Part shown: piece after piece, positions 1 to 7,453 of the stretch | Layout of the letters: the number at the start of each line of letters is the position of its first letter | Numbering within the stretch: the first letter of the stretch is position 1 | Source: Amycolatopsis sulphurea | Lineage (GTDB): Bacteria; Actinomycetota; Actinomycetes; Mycobacteriales; Pseudonocardiaceae | Reading direction: 5' to 3' | Assembly (NCBI RefSeq): GCF_002564045.1 | Contig: NZ_PDJK01000002.1 | Span: forward strand, 2,790,001 to 2,854,000 | Length of the DNA stretch: 64,000 bases | The notes under the pieces: model-generated | The model's database searches: none | What the model saw: the letters and a program-made list of their open reading frames with translations, nothing else | Told to the model about the DNA's origin: nothing | Program-made: the position numbers and the translations under genes

Positions 1-306
1 GTCGGCTCCCAGCTCGTGGTCGGCGATCTGACCCTGGACGAGGACAGCCGGGAAGTGCATCGCGGGGGTGACCTCGTGCCGCTCACCGCGACCGAGTTCG
101 AACTGCTCCGCTACCTGATGCGCAATCCGCGGCGGGTGCTGTCGAAGGCGCAGATCCTCGACCGCGTGTGGAGCTACGACTTCGGCGGCCAGGCGAATAT
201 CGTCGAGCTGTACATTTCCTATCTGCGCAAGAAGATCGACGCCGATCGGGAACCGATGATCCACACCATGCGTGGCGCGGGGTATGTCCTCAAGCCCGCA
301 GGCTGA
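1..306 (+). CDS. Response regulator, OmpR/PhoB family (C-terminal part, cut by window edge)
   Basis: Only the last 101 residues are present because the reading frame runs in from outside the window. They form an OmpR/PhoB-type winged-helix DNA-binding domain: the segment LTATEFELLRYLMRNPRRVL, then ILDRVW, and the closing wing IHTMRGAGYVLKP, which is diagnostic of the family. The receiver domain with its phosphorylated aspartate lies upstream and cannot be seen. The stop overlaps the start of the histidine kinase that follows, so the two are translationally coupled partners of one two-component system. The signal sensed and the target promoters are unknown. Confidence 0.93.
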   Translation, partial: VGSQLVVGDLTLDEDSREVHRGGDLVPLTATEFELLRYLMRNPRRVLSKAQILDRVWSYDFGGQANIVELYISYLRKKIDADREPMIHTMRGAGYVLKPAG

Positions 307-1840
307 ACCGCGGCGGACCCGCCGTCCGTGGTCCCTGCGCCGCCGGCTGATCATGCAGCTGGCGGCGCTGCTCGCGCTGGTCTGCGTGGTGGTCGGCGTG
401 GTCACCGAGCTGGCGCTGCAGGATTTCCTGGTCCGCCAGCTGGACAGCCGGCTCGTCGCGGCGAGCGAGCGCGGGGTGCGCGGGGGTATCAAGCCGCCGT
501 GGATCTATGGCGACAATCCGCCCCCGGACCCGTTGCGGGTGCTCGGCCAGGGCGACGGCACGCTCGCGCTGGTGGCCCAGAACGGCAAAGTCGCCGCGGC
601 CGTACTCGACTTCACCAAGAGCCGGCCGCCGCGCGCGCCGGGGAAGCGGCCGCCGCCGGGCACGCCGCCACCACTGGAGAACGTCACCGCCGATCAGCAG
701 CGCGTACTGCTGGGCCTGCCGCCGGACGGTTCGCGCGGCAGTGTGGATCTCGGCGGCAACCTCGGCAGCTACCGGGTGATGTCCAGCTACGCCTCGTCCG
801 GCACGCTGACCGTGATCGGGCTGCCGCTACGCGAGGTGGACGCGACATTGTGGCGCGTCGGTTTCATCTTCGGCGGGGTGGCGCTCGGCGGGCTGGTGGT
901 CGCCGGATTCGCCGGTGCGATCACGATCCGCCGCACGATGGCGCCGCTGGACCGGCTCGCCGCCACCGCGGCCAGGGTGTCGGAGCTGCCGCTGGACCGC
1001 GGCGAGGTGGCGCTGTCCGAACGAGTGCCCGAAGTGGACACCGACCCGCGCACCGAGGTGGGCAAGGTGGGTGCCGCGCTGAACCGGATGCTCGGCCACA
1101 TCGCCGGCGCGCTCGCTGCCCGGCACGCCAGCGAAAGCCGGGTGCGTCAGTTCGTCGCGGACGCCAGCCACGAGCTGCGCACTCCGCTCGCGGCCATCCG
1201 CGGGTATGCCGAGCTGGTCCGGCGCAGTGGTGAGCAGGTGCCGCCGGACGTCGCGTTCGCCATGCAGCGGGTGGAGTCCGAATCGGCGCGGATGACCACG
1301 CTGGTGGAGGATCTGCTGCTGCTCGCGCGGCTCGACTCGGGCCGTCCGGTGGTGCACGAGCCGGTGGATCTGACCCTGCTGGTGGCCGACGCGGTCGCGG
1401 ATTCGCACGTGGCCGGACCGCAGCACAAGTGGCTGCTGGAAACCCCCGGCGAACCACTGACCGTGCTCGGCGACGCCCGGCAGCTGCACCAGGTGGTGCT
1501 GAACCTGCTGGGCAACGCGCGCACGCACACCCCGCCGGGCACCACGGTGACCACCATGCTGGCGCAGGCCGGCGAGACCGTTCGACTGTCCGTTGTGGAC
1601 GATGGGCCGGGTATTCCCGGCGAGGTGCTGCCCGAGGTGTTCGAGCGGTTCGCGCGCGCGGACACCTCACGGTCGCGGGAGGCGGGCAGTACCGGGCTCG
1701 GGCTGGCCATCGTCGCCGCCGTGGTGGCCGCGCATTCCGGGCAGGTGATGGTGAGCAGCGTGCCGGGAAAGACCGAATTCGTGGTGATTTTCCCGTTCTT
1801 GCGCGAGGACGCCGGCACGCAGCCGCAAGCTCACGCGTAG
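284..1840 (+). CDS. Two-component sensor histidine kinase (HAMP-HisKA-HATPase)
   Basis: A membrane kinase of about 518 residues that would phosphorylate the upstream response regulator. After a short Arg-rich tail there is a first membrane segment (about residues 20-40), a Pro-rich extracytoplasmic sensor region, a second membrane segment (about 185-205) and a HAMP linker. The HisKA box ASHELRTPLAAIRGY puts the phospho-accepting His at about residue 296. The catalytic domain shows an N box (VVLNLLGNARTHT), DDGPGIP and STGLGLAIV. I prefer ATG 284, which overlaps the regulator stop by 23 nt; GTG 272 is the alternative. Its stop overlaps the convergent dehydratase gene by 10 bp. It resembles the TcrY/MtrB-type kinases of actinobacteria. 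Confidence 0.93.
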   Translation: MSSSPQAEPRRTRRPWSLRRRLIMQLAALLALVCVVVGVVTELALQDFLVRQLDSRLVAASERGVRGGIKPPWIYGDNPPPDPLRVLGQGDGTLALVAQNGKVAAAVLDFTKSRPPRAPGKRPPPGTPPPLENVTADQQRVLLGLPPDGSRGSVDLGGNLGSYRVMSSYASSGTLTVIGLPLREVDATLWRVGFIFGGVALGGLVVAGFAGAITIRRTMAPLDRLAATAARVSELPLDRGEVALSERVPEVDTDPRTEVGKVGAALNRMLGHIAGALAARHASESRVRQFVADASHELRTPLAAIRGYAELVRRSGEQVPPDVAFAMQRVESESARMTTLVEDLLLLARLDSGRPVVHEPVDLTLLVADAVADSHVAGPQHKWLLETPGEPLTVLGDARQLHQVVLNLLGNARTHTPPGTTVTTMLAQAGETVRLSVVDDGPGIPGEVLPEVFERFARADTSRSREAGSTGLGLAIVAAVVAAHSGQVMVSSVPGKTEFVVIFPFLREDAGTQPQAHA

Positions 1841-2736
1841 CTGACCGCGGTATTCGCGCCGCACAGCACCAGGCACGGGAGTTCCGCCGGAACCCGGCCG
1901 ACCAGCCAGGCGGCCAGCGGTGCCGCGGCCGCCGGCTCCACTACCAGCCGGAACTCGTGCCACAGGCGGTCGCGGGCGGCGATCATCTCCGCGTCCGTCA
2001 CCAGCACTGACGTGACCGATCGCGAGCTGAGGATCTCGAACGGGAGGGTGCCGATGCGGGTCGCCCCCAGCGCGGAGGCCGCCACCGAGTCGATCGTGAC
2101 GTCCACCGGCTCGCCCGCTTCCAGCGCGGCGTGCAGGGCTTGGCACTGCTGCGGTTCCACCGCGAAGACCGCCCGCCCGTCCGCGGCGAGCATGGTGCCG
2201 GAGGCAAGCCCGCCACCGCCGACAGCGACCACGATCGCGTCGACGTCGGGGGCGTCCGCGACGATCTCGGCCGTCACGGTGCCCTGCCCGGCGATCACGT
2301 CGGGATCGTCGTACGCATGCAGGTAACGCGTGCCCGGCTGCTTGGCGACGGCACGCGCAGCAGCGGCTGCTTCGGCGTACGTTGCGCCATGCCGCACGAG
2401 CTTCGCGCCGGTCGCTTCGATTCCGGTGGCCTTGGCTTCGGGCACGGTCTCGGGCACGTAGACCACGGCCGGCAGGCCCAGCGCCTGCGCCGCGGTGGCC
2501 ACGCCGAGGCCGTGGTTGCCGCCGGACGCGGTCACCACCTGGTCCGGGCGGGGGCCGGCGAGCAACGCGTTCACCGCGCCGCGGAGCTTGAACGAGCCGG
2601 ACCGCTGCAGGTGCTCGAGCTTCAGGACCAGCGGGCGGCCGTCGATTTCGGTGCGTAACAGCGGAGTCCGCCGTACGTGTGGCCGGATACGTTCCGCGGC
2701 GGCCTGGACATCGGCGGGAGCAGGCGTGCTGGACAT
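1831..2736 (-). CDS. PLP-dependent serine/threonine dehydratase
   Basis: A fold-type II PLP enzyme of 301 residues that would deaminate L-threonine or L-serine to 2-oxobutyrate or pyruvate. The PLP lysine is K50 in SGSFKLRGAV, the substrate loop SGGNHG is at 71-76, and the phosphate-binding glycine loop GGGGL is at 173-177. It is about the length of catabolic dehydratases and lacks the C-terminal ACT-like regulatory domain of biosynthetic IlvA. ATG 2736 is chosen because it begins just before the conserved N-terminal helix; ATG 2745 would add three residues. It is convergent with the kinase and divergent from the conservon. Related ring-opening or racemase activities in this family cannot be excluded. 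Confidence 0.88.
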   Translation of the reverse strand: MSSTPAPADVQAAAERIRPHVRRTPLLRTEIDGRPLVLKLEHLQRSGSFKLRGAVNALLAGPRPDQVVTASGGNHGLGVATAAQALGLPAVVYVPETVPEAKATGIEATGAKLVRHGATYAEAAAAARAVAKQPGTRYLHAYDDPDVIAGQGTVTAEIVADAPDVDAIVVAVGGGGLASGTMLAADGRAVFAVEPQQCQALHAALEAGEPVDVTIDSVAASALGATRIGTLPFEILSSRSVTSVLVTDAEMIAARDRLWHEFRLVVEPAAAAPLAAWLVGRVPAELPCLVLCGANTAVSYA

Positions 2737-2968
2737 ACCGATCATTATCCTCGCAGGCTGTGCCCCGGCGGCATCACCAGGTGGAAATTCGCGGTGTGAA
2801 CTGGGTGTGTTCCGGCGTTGTCGGGACCTTGCGGACCTCGCTAAGCTCGGTGCCGACGGTGGGTGGCGGATCTTGCGCGGACCGCGACGGGTCTTACCAA
2901 TAGTAGTGAACTCCGCTCGGCTTCCCCCTCTTCGGTGCACTCCTCCCGGGAACGGAAAGGTGACGTGA

Positions 2969-5521
2969 ATGACCCGGTCGCACGGACCCGGCGCACGGTG
3001 GTCCGGTCGGCTCGGTGTTCGTGGTCTCGGTGTTCGCGGCAGGGTGCTCCTGCTGATCGCCGCTCCGCTCGTGCTGGTGGTGCTGGTGGCCGTGCCGCTC
3101 GTGCTCGGGCAGCTCTCGGCGGCCGGTGCCGCGGCAAGCACGGAGGATTCCGTCGCGCAGGCGCGGCGGGTGGGCCACCTCGCTCAGCAGTTGCAGCGGG
3201 AAGGCCTGATCACCGTGGCTTTCCTGGCCGATTCCTCGGCGACGACCCAGGAACTCGGCCAGCAGCAGCGAGCGGTCGACGCGGAGCTGGGCAACGTGCG
3301 GGGCGAGGCGACTCCCGCGGTGGCGACCGCGCTCGGGCGCGTTGCTTCGCTGACTCGGTTGCGGCAGAACGTGGTGCACCGCGGCGTGGCGATCACGGAC
3401 GTCGCCGGCAGCTATCAGGCCGTGCTCACGGGGCTCGTCGACGCGCTCGGGCTCGTCTCGCACACCACATCGGACGGTGCGGGTGCGCGGGAGTTGGCTG
3501 CGGTGGACTCGTTGCTGCGTGCGAACGAACAGCGGGCGATCCGGCTGATCGCGCTCATCGCCGCCACCGTCTCACCTGGACAGTCCCTTGTCGACAGTTC
3601 CGGTCAGCGTGCCGCGGTCTATGCCGAGCTGTTCGCGCAGCAGGCCGAGCCGGACGACGCGGCCGCGATCGCCGCTGTCGAGTCGGACGCGCCGGCCCGC
3701 CGGGCCGCTCAGCTCTCCGGGAGGGCGGGGTTCACCCCCGAGGTGGTCAGTACTGCCGCCCAGCTCATCGGGCAGCGCGATACGGCGCAGAACAAGGTTC
3801 TCGACGCGATCGCCGGCCGCGCGGACGACCGATCGTCGGAAGCGACCGGCGAGGCCTGGCTGGCCACCGGCGGCTCGATCGTCCTTTTTGGACTCGTGGT
3901 GGCGCTCACCGTGGTGGTCGGCCGGTCGATCACCGGCCCGCTGCGCCGGTTGCGCACCCGGGCCGAAGCGACCGTGGTCCGCGCGGAGGCCGAGCTGGCC
4001 GAGGCCGCGGCGCTGCCGGGCGGGATGGCCGTTGAGTTTGAGACGGAACAGCCGGTTCGCGGGTCGGGTGAGGCGGCGGCGGTTTCGGTGTCTGGGGCGG
4101 GTGAGGCGTTCGCGGAAGCTGAGCCGGCAGCGGCACTTCCGGGATCGCCCGCCAGCCCCGGCGTGGTCAAGGTCGCCGCCGAAGCCGAATCGGTTGCCAC
4201 GCCATCGCCACGTCCACCCGGCGAGGTGCGCACGGAAGCGGCGCCGTCAACGCCCGGATCGGCCGTTGACCTCGGTGGGGAAGAGGCCGAGGTGGCCGAG
4301 GCGTTCGACCGGCTCCGCGTTTCCGCCGTGGCGGAGGTGTCCCGGCAGGCCGCGGGCCGCCGGGCCGGGGCACAGCTGCTCGCCGGCGCCGCCCGGCGCA
4401 CCCGGAACCTGGCCGGTCGTCAGCAGGAGCTGGTCGAGGAACTCCGTCGTAGCGCCACCGAACCGGTGCTGGTCGCCGACCTCGGCCGGCTCGGGCGTAC
4501 GGCCGCCCGGCTGCGCCGGACCGCCGAAGATCTGTTCGTGGTGTCCGGCGAGCCGGACGAGTCCCGGGTCGGCGGGCCGATCGAGCTGGCCACCGCACTG
4601 CACTCGGCGGCCGCGGAGATCGACGACGAGTCCCGGGTGCGGATCGCCGAACCCGCCGAGCTGCTGCTCGCCCCGGAGCTGGGCATGGACCTGGTGCTGT
4701 TGTTCGCCGAACTGATGGAGAACGCGGCCGCGTGCTCCCCGCCGGAATCGCCGGTGGACGTGCACTCCCGCTTCCTCTCCGGTGGCGATCTGCTGGTCGG
4801 CATCACCGACCACGGCCCCGGGCTGCCCGCAGGACGGCTCGCCGAGGAAAACCGGTGCCTGGCCGCGCCGGACGAGCGCGCTCCGGCGCCGCAGCTGGGG
4901 CTCGCCGTGGTCGCCCAGCTGGCCCTGCGGCACGCGCTGACCGTGCAGCTGCACCCGTCCGTGGCCGGGCCTGGCCTCACCGCGCGGGTCACCGTCCCGG
5001 CCGCGCTGTTCACCCGCGACGTGGACTTCCGGCACGAACCCGAACCGGTCGGGTTGTTCGAACCGGGCCAGATGCCGGATCCGGTGCCGGACCTGCTGCC
5101 CGCCCCCGCGATCGCCGCGCTCGGCGGACCCGCCGGGAACGGGTTCGGCTGGTTCGCCGATCCGGAACCGGCCTGGCCGGAAGCCGAGAGCGAGCCGGTG
5201 TATGCCTGGCCGGAGGCCGAGCCCGACTGGCCCGCCGAGGAACCGGACGACGGATTCGGCGCCCCCGCCGAGGACTGCACCGATCGGATGCCGACGCAGC
5301 GATTCGCCCCGGTCGCCCCGCAGCAGCGCGACGGCGTGCCGCGCCGGGTGCCCGGCGCCCAGCTGGCGCCGGAACTCCGGCTGCCGCAGCGCACCCGTCC
5401 GCCCCAGCGCCGCGGGCTGCGCGACCCCGCCGCGGAGCGCGCCACCTTCGACGCGTTCTCCGACGGGGTGGCCAAGGCCAAGCAGACCACCGTGATCGCC
5501 GCCGAGCAAGGAGGACAATGA
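2969..5521 (+). CDS. Conservon CvnA-like sensor with nitrate/nitrite-sensing-type ectodomain
   Basis: An 850-residue membrane protein resembling the CvnA kinase of actinobacterial conservons. It has a first membrane segment (about 26-47), a helical ectodomain of the nitrate/nitrite-sensing type (about 48-300), a second membrane segment (about 300-322), an acidic Ala/Glu/Pro-rich linker, and a GHKL ATPase domain with AELMENAAACSPP, DHGPGLP and LGLAVVAQLA. A long acidic tail with Trp-Pro-Glu-Ala repeats follows. By eye, the conserved DHp histidine of this family aligns with Arg510 in GRLGRTAARLRR, so autophosphorylation there looks unlikely. The gene ends in an ATGA overlap with the roadblock gene. 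The ribosome site is AAAGG at 2956-2960. Confidence 0.85.
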   Translation: MTRSHGPGARWSGRLGVRGLGVRGRVLLLIAAPLVLVVLVAVPLVLGQLSAAGAAASTEDSVAQARRVGHLAQQLQREGLITVAFLADSSATTQELGQQQRAVDAELGNVRGEATPAVATALGRVASLTRLRQNVVHRGVAITDVAGSYQAVLTGLVDALGLVSHTTSDGAGARELAAVDSLLRANEQRAIRLIALIAATVSPGQSLVDSSGQRAAVYAELFAQQAEPDDAAAIAAVESDAPARRAAQLSGRAGFTPEVVSTAAQLIGQRDTAQNKVLDAIAGRADDRSSEATGEAWLATGGSIVLFGLVVALTVVVGRSITGPLRRLRTRAEATVVRAEAELAEAAALPGGMAVEFETEQPVRGSGEAAAVSVSGAGEAFAEAEPAAALPGSPASPGVVKVAAEAESVATPSPRPPGEVRTEAAPSTPGSAVDLGGEEAEVAEAFDRLRVSAVAEVSRQAAGRRAGAQLLAGAARRTRNLAGRQQELVEELRRSATEPVLVADLGRLGRTAARLRRTAEDLFVVSGEPDESRVGGPIELATALHSAAAEIDDESRVRIAEPAELLLAPELGMDLVLLFAELMENAAACSPPESPVDVHSRFLSGGDLLVGITDHGPGLPAGRLAEENRCLAAPDERAPAPQLGLAVVAQLALRHALTVQLHPSVAGPGLTARVTVPAALFTRDVDFRHEPEPVGLFEPGQMPDPVPDLLPAPAIAALGGPAGNGFGWFADPEPAWPEAESEPVYAWPEAEPDWPAEEPDDGFGAPAEDCTDRMPTQRFAPVAPQQRDGVPRRVPGAQLAPELRLPQRTRPPQRRGLRDPAAERATFDAFSDGVAKAKQTTVIAAEQGGQ

Positions 5522-5934
5522 GCCCGCCGACCGCGCAGAGTTTCGCCTGGCTGATCGACCGTTTCGCACTGCACACCGCGGGCGCGCTCGCGGCGATCGC
5601 GGTGTCCGCCGACGGCCTGCTGATCGCCGGTTCGCAGGGGCTGGACAGGGCGGACGCGGACCGGCTGGCCGCCACCTGCTCGGCGATGCTGGCGCTCGCG
5701 CAGGGCGTGTCCGACAGTCATCCGCTCGGTGATCCGGACAAGGTGGTGGTCGAGCTGGCCCGCGGCTACCTGGTGGTCTGCACCATCAGCATCGGCTGCT
5801 CGCTCGGTGTGCTGGCGAACAAGCAGGCTAGCCTCGGCACGATCGCCTACGAGATGGCGATGTTCGCCAACCGGGCGTCCGAAGTGCTCACCCCTGCGCT
5901 GGTCGAGGAGCTCAAGAACACCGTTGGCGCGTGA
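5518..5934 (+). CDS. Roadblock/LC7 domain protein (CvnB-like)
   Basis: A 138-residue single-domain roadblock/LC7 protein, the CvnB component of a conservon. In characterised conservons these proteins form a membrane-associated complex with the sensor and the small GTPase and modulate GTPase activity. The features visible are the N-terminal helix FAWLIDRFALHTAG, the strand VSADGLLIAGS, and the LARGYLVVCTISIGCSLGVL core. It begins four bases inside cvnA (ATGA) behind a strong AAGGAGGA ribosome site and runs straight into the GTPase gene. In a full conservon a DUF742 protein (CvnC) would come next, but none is encoded here. Confidence 0.9.
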   Translation: MSPPTAQSFAWLIDRFALHTAGALAAIAVSADGLLIAGSQGLDRADADRLAATCSAMLALAQGVSDSHPLGDPDKVVVELARGYLVVCTISIGCSLGVLANKQASLGTIAYEMAMFANRASEVLTPALVEELKNTVGA

Positions 5935-6433
5935 ACAATCCCGGCGGGCCGCACGTCCGGTGAAGATCGTGCTCGTCGGCCCGCCCGGGGCGGGCAAGAC
6001 CACGGCGATCCGCGTGGTTTCGGAGATCGCCCCGCTGCACACTCCTGCGCTCGACTTCGGCCGGGTGACGCTCGATGAGTACACCCGGGCGTACCTGTTC
6101 GGTACCCCGGGCAGACGGCCGGACTTCGTGCCCAAGGCGGACTGCTTACTGGTCGTGCTCGATCCCCGTCGCCCGCACGAGGCGTATCCGGTGCTCGACT
6201 ACGTCGAACGCACGCGGTTGCCGTTCGTAGTGGGCCTGAACCGGTTCGACGGCGTACTCGAACGGTCCGTCGGCGACGTGCGCTGGGCGTTGGCTGTACG
6301 CGAGCAGGTGCGGCTATGCGTCTTCGACGCGCGCGAAGCCGCTTCAGTGCGCGCCGTGCTGCGGGTGGGCATAGGCCTCCGGCGGCCGCCCGCTACACTG
6401 CATGTGGGATCCCGCGCGGCGTCCATCCTGTGA
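5924..6433 (+). CDS. Shortened CvnD-like small GTPase
   Basis: A roughly 170-residue P-loop protein of the CvnD family. G1 is GPPGAGKTT and the G4 position reads VGLNRFDG. The G3 region reads YLFGTPGRRPDF, where the family usually has FGTPGQDRF, so the Gln is replaced. About 30 residues seem to be missing between SEIAPLHT and PALDFGRVT, where the effector loop normally lies. TTG 5924 overlaps the roadblock gene; GTG 5960 is the alternative start. The last codons (HVGSRAASIL) are read from inside the SRP RNA gene. The gene may be decaying, or adapted to act without CvnC. Confidence 0.75.
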   Translation: MAREQSRRAARPVKIVLVGPPGAGKTTAIRVVSEIAPLHTPALDFGRVTLDEYTRAYLFGTPGRRPDFVPKADCLLVVLDPRRPHEAYPVLDYVERTRLPFVVGLNRFDGVLERSVGDVRWALAVREQVRLCVFDAREAASVRAVLRVGIGLRRPPATLHVGSRAASIL

Positions 6434-6495
6434 ACCTCCCCAGGGCCGGAAGGCAGCAAGGATAAGCAGGCTCTGACGGGTGTGCGGGATCCCCC
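6404..6495 (+). ncRNA. ffs: Signal recognition particle RNA, small bacterial (4.5S) type
   Basis: The conserved SRP core is present: GTGAACC, then CCAGGGCCGGAAGGCAGCAA, then CAGGCTCTGACGGG. The ends close into a stem, GGGATCCCGC at 6406-6415 with GCGGGATCCC at 6484-6493. A TACACT -10 box lies at 6394-6399 and a short T-rich stretch follows at 6496. The RNA binds Ffh and directs inner-membrane protein insertion. Its promoter and first about 28 nt lie inside the 3' end of the upstream GTPase gene. Confidence 0.95.
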
Positions 6496-6509
6496 TTTTC
6501 TTTCAGGGG

Positions 6510-7382
6510 TCAGAACAGTCCGAGTAAGTCCTCCGGTGGCGATGGCGCGGCCACTGCCGCGGCGTCGGTGATCGGCTCCGCGTTTCCCCGCAGTTTGTGC
6601 AGCTCTGTGCCGTGTACGCAGCGTGCGGGATAAGCCGACGACCCCGCGCGCCGGGCTAGCTCGGTGGTCGGCAGCTCAGTCCGCGAAGCGGCGAGCACGA
6701 GGTTGCCGAATCGCCGTCCGCGCAGCACGCCCGGTTCGGCCAGCAGCAGCACGTACGGGAACACCTCGGCGAGCGTCGCGAGGAACCGGCGGGCGAAGGG
6801 GAGGCCCGCCCCGTCCGTGATGTTGGCGAGCAGCGAGCCGCTCGGTCGCAGCACCCGTGCGACGTCGGTGACGAACTCGACGGTCGCCAGCCCGCTGGCA
6901 AGGGTCGCGCGTTCGAAGGCATCGAGGACGACCAGATCCGCGGAGGCGTCACGTCGGCTGCGTACGCCGATGCGGCCGTCTTCGATGCGTACGCGCAGCT
7001 TCGGCACGCTTCGCAGGTCGAGCTGCTCGCGGACCAGCTCGATCAGGGGCTCGTCGGCGTCGAACACCAGCTGCCGCGAACCCGGGCGCGTGGCCGCGAC
7101 GTACCGCGGCAGCGAGCAGCCCGCGCCGCCCACATGGAGCGCGTCGAGCGAACCAGACGGCATGAAGTCGACAAGATCGCCGAGGCGGCGTACGTAGTCG
7201 AATTCGAGATTCGTCGGGTCGTCGAGGTCCACGTACGACTGCGCGACGCCGCCTACGGACAGCAGCCACGCGTTTGCGCGGTCGTCGTCGCGAAGCAGCT
7301 CCGCAGTGCCGAACCGCACCGGGTGTTGCCCTGGACGGGGACCACTCGACGGCCGTGCGCGGCCGGAACGGGCGTGGCTCAA
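6510..7382 (-). CDS. Spermidine synthase-like methyltransferase-fold protein
   Basis: About 290 residues with the Rossmann fold of spermidine synthase-like proteins common in actinobacteria. Seen: the entry strand GTAELLRDDDRANAWLL, the SYVDLDDPTNLEFDYVRRL segment, a nucleotide motif LHVGGAGCSLPRYV, an acidic residue in LVFDADEPLIELV, and DLVVLDAFERATL. The true substrate is unknown; the family is often annotated as fused MFS/spermidine synthase but this protein has no membrane part. TTG 7382 is preferred because an AAAGGA ribosome site precedes it and a promoter (-10 TAGGCT at 7417-7412, GTGACG 16 nt further up) fits; GTG 7439 would leave almost no room. It is divergent from dnaX. Confidence 0.8.
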   Translation of the reverse strand: MSHARSGRARPSSGPRPGQHPVRFGTAELLRDDDRANAWLLSVGGVAQSYVDLDDPTNLEFDYVRRLGDLVDFMPSGSLDALHVGGAGCSLPRYVAATRPGSRQLVFDADEPLIELVREQLDLRSVPKLRVRIEDGRIGVRSRRDASADLVVLDAFERATLASGLATVEFVTDVARVLRPSGSLLANITDGAGLPFARRFLATLAEVFPYVLLLAEPGVLRGRRFGNLVLAASRTELPTTELARRAGSSAYPARCVHGTELHKLRGNAEPITDAAAVAAPSPPEDLLGLF

Positions 7383-7411
7383 CCGGCGTCCTTTCCCTGG
7401 ATCACGGACAG

Positions 7412-7453
7412 AGCCTACGACGGCCGCGGTGTACGTCACGGTAGTCTCGGCCC
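7412..7453. promoter_or_regulatory. Overlapping divergent promoters (spermidine synthase-like gene / dnaX)
   Basis: On the minus strand GTGACG and TAGGCT are 16 nt apart, with the -10 at 7417-7412. On the plus strand TAGTCT (7442-7447) lies 6 nt before the dnaX GTG, which would make dnaX leaderless. The two promoters share the same short segment, so they may compete. Confidence 0.5.
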
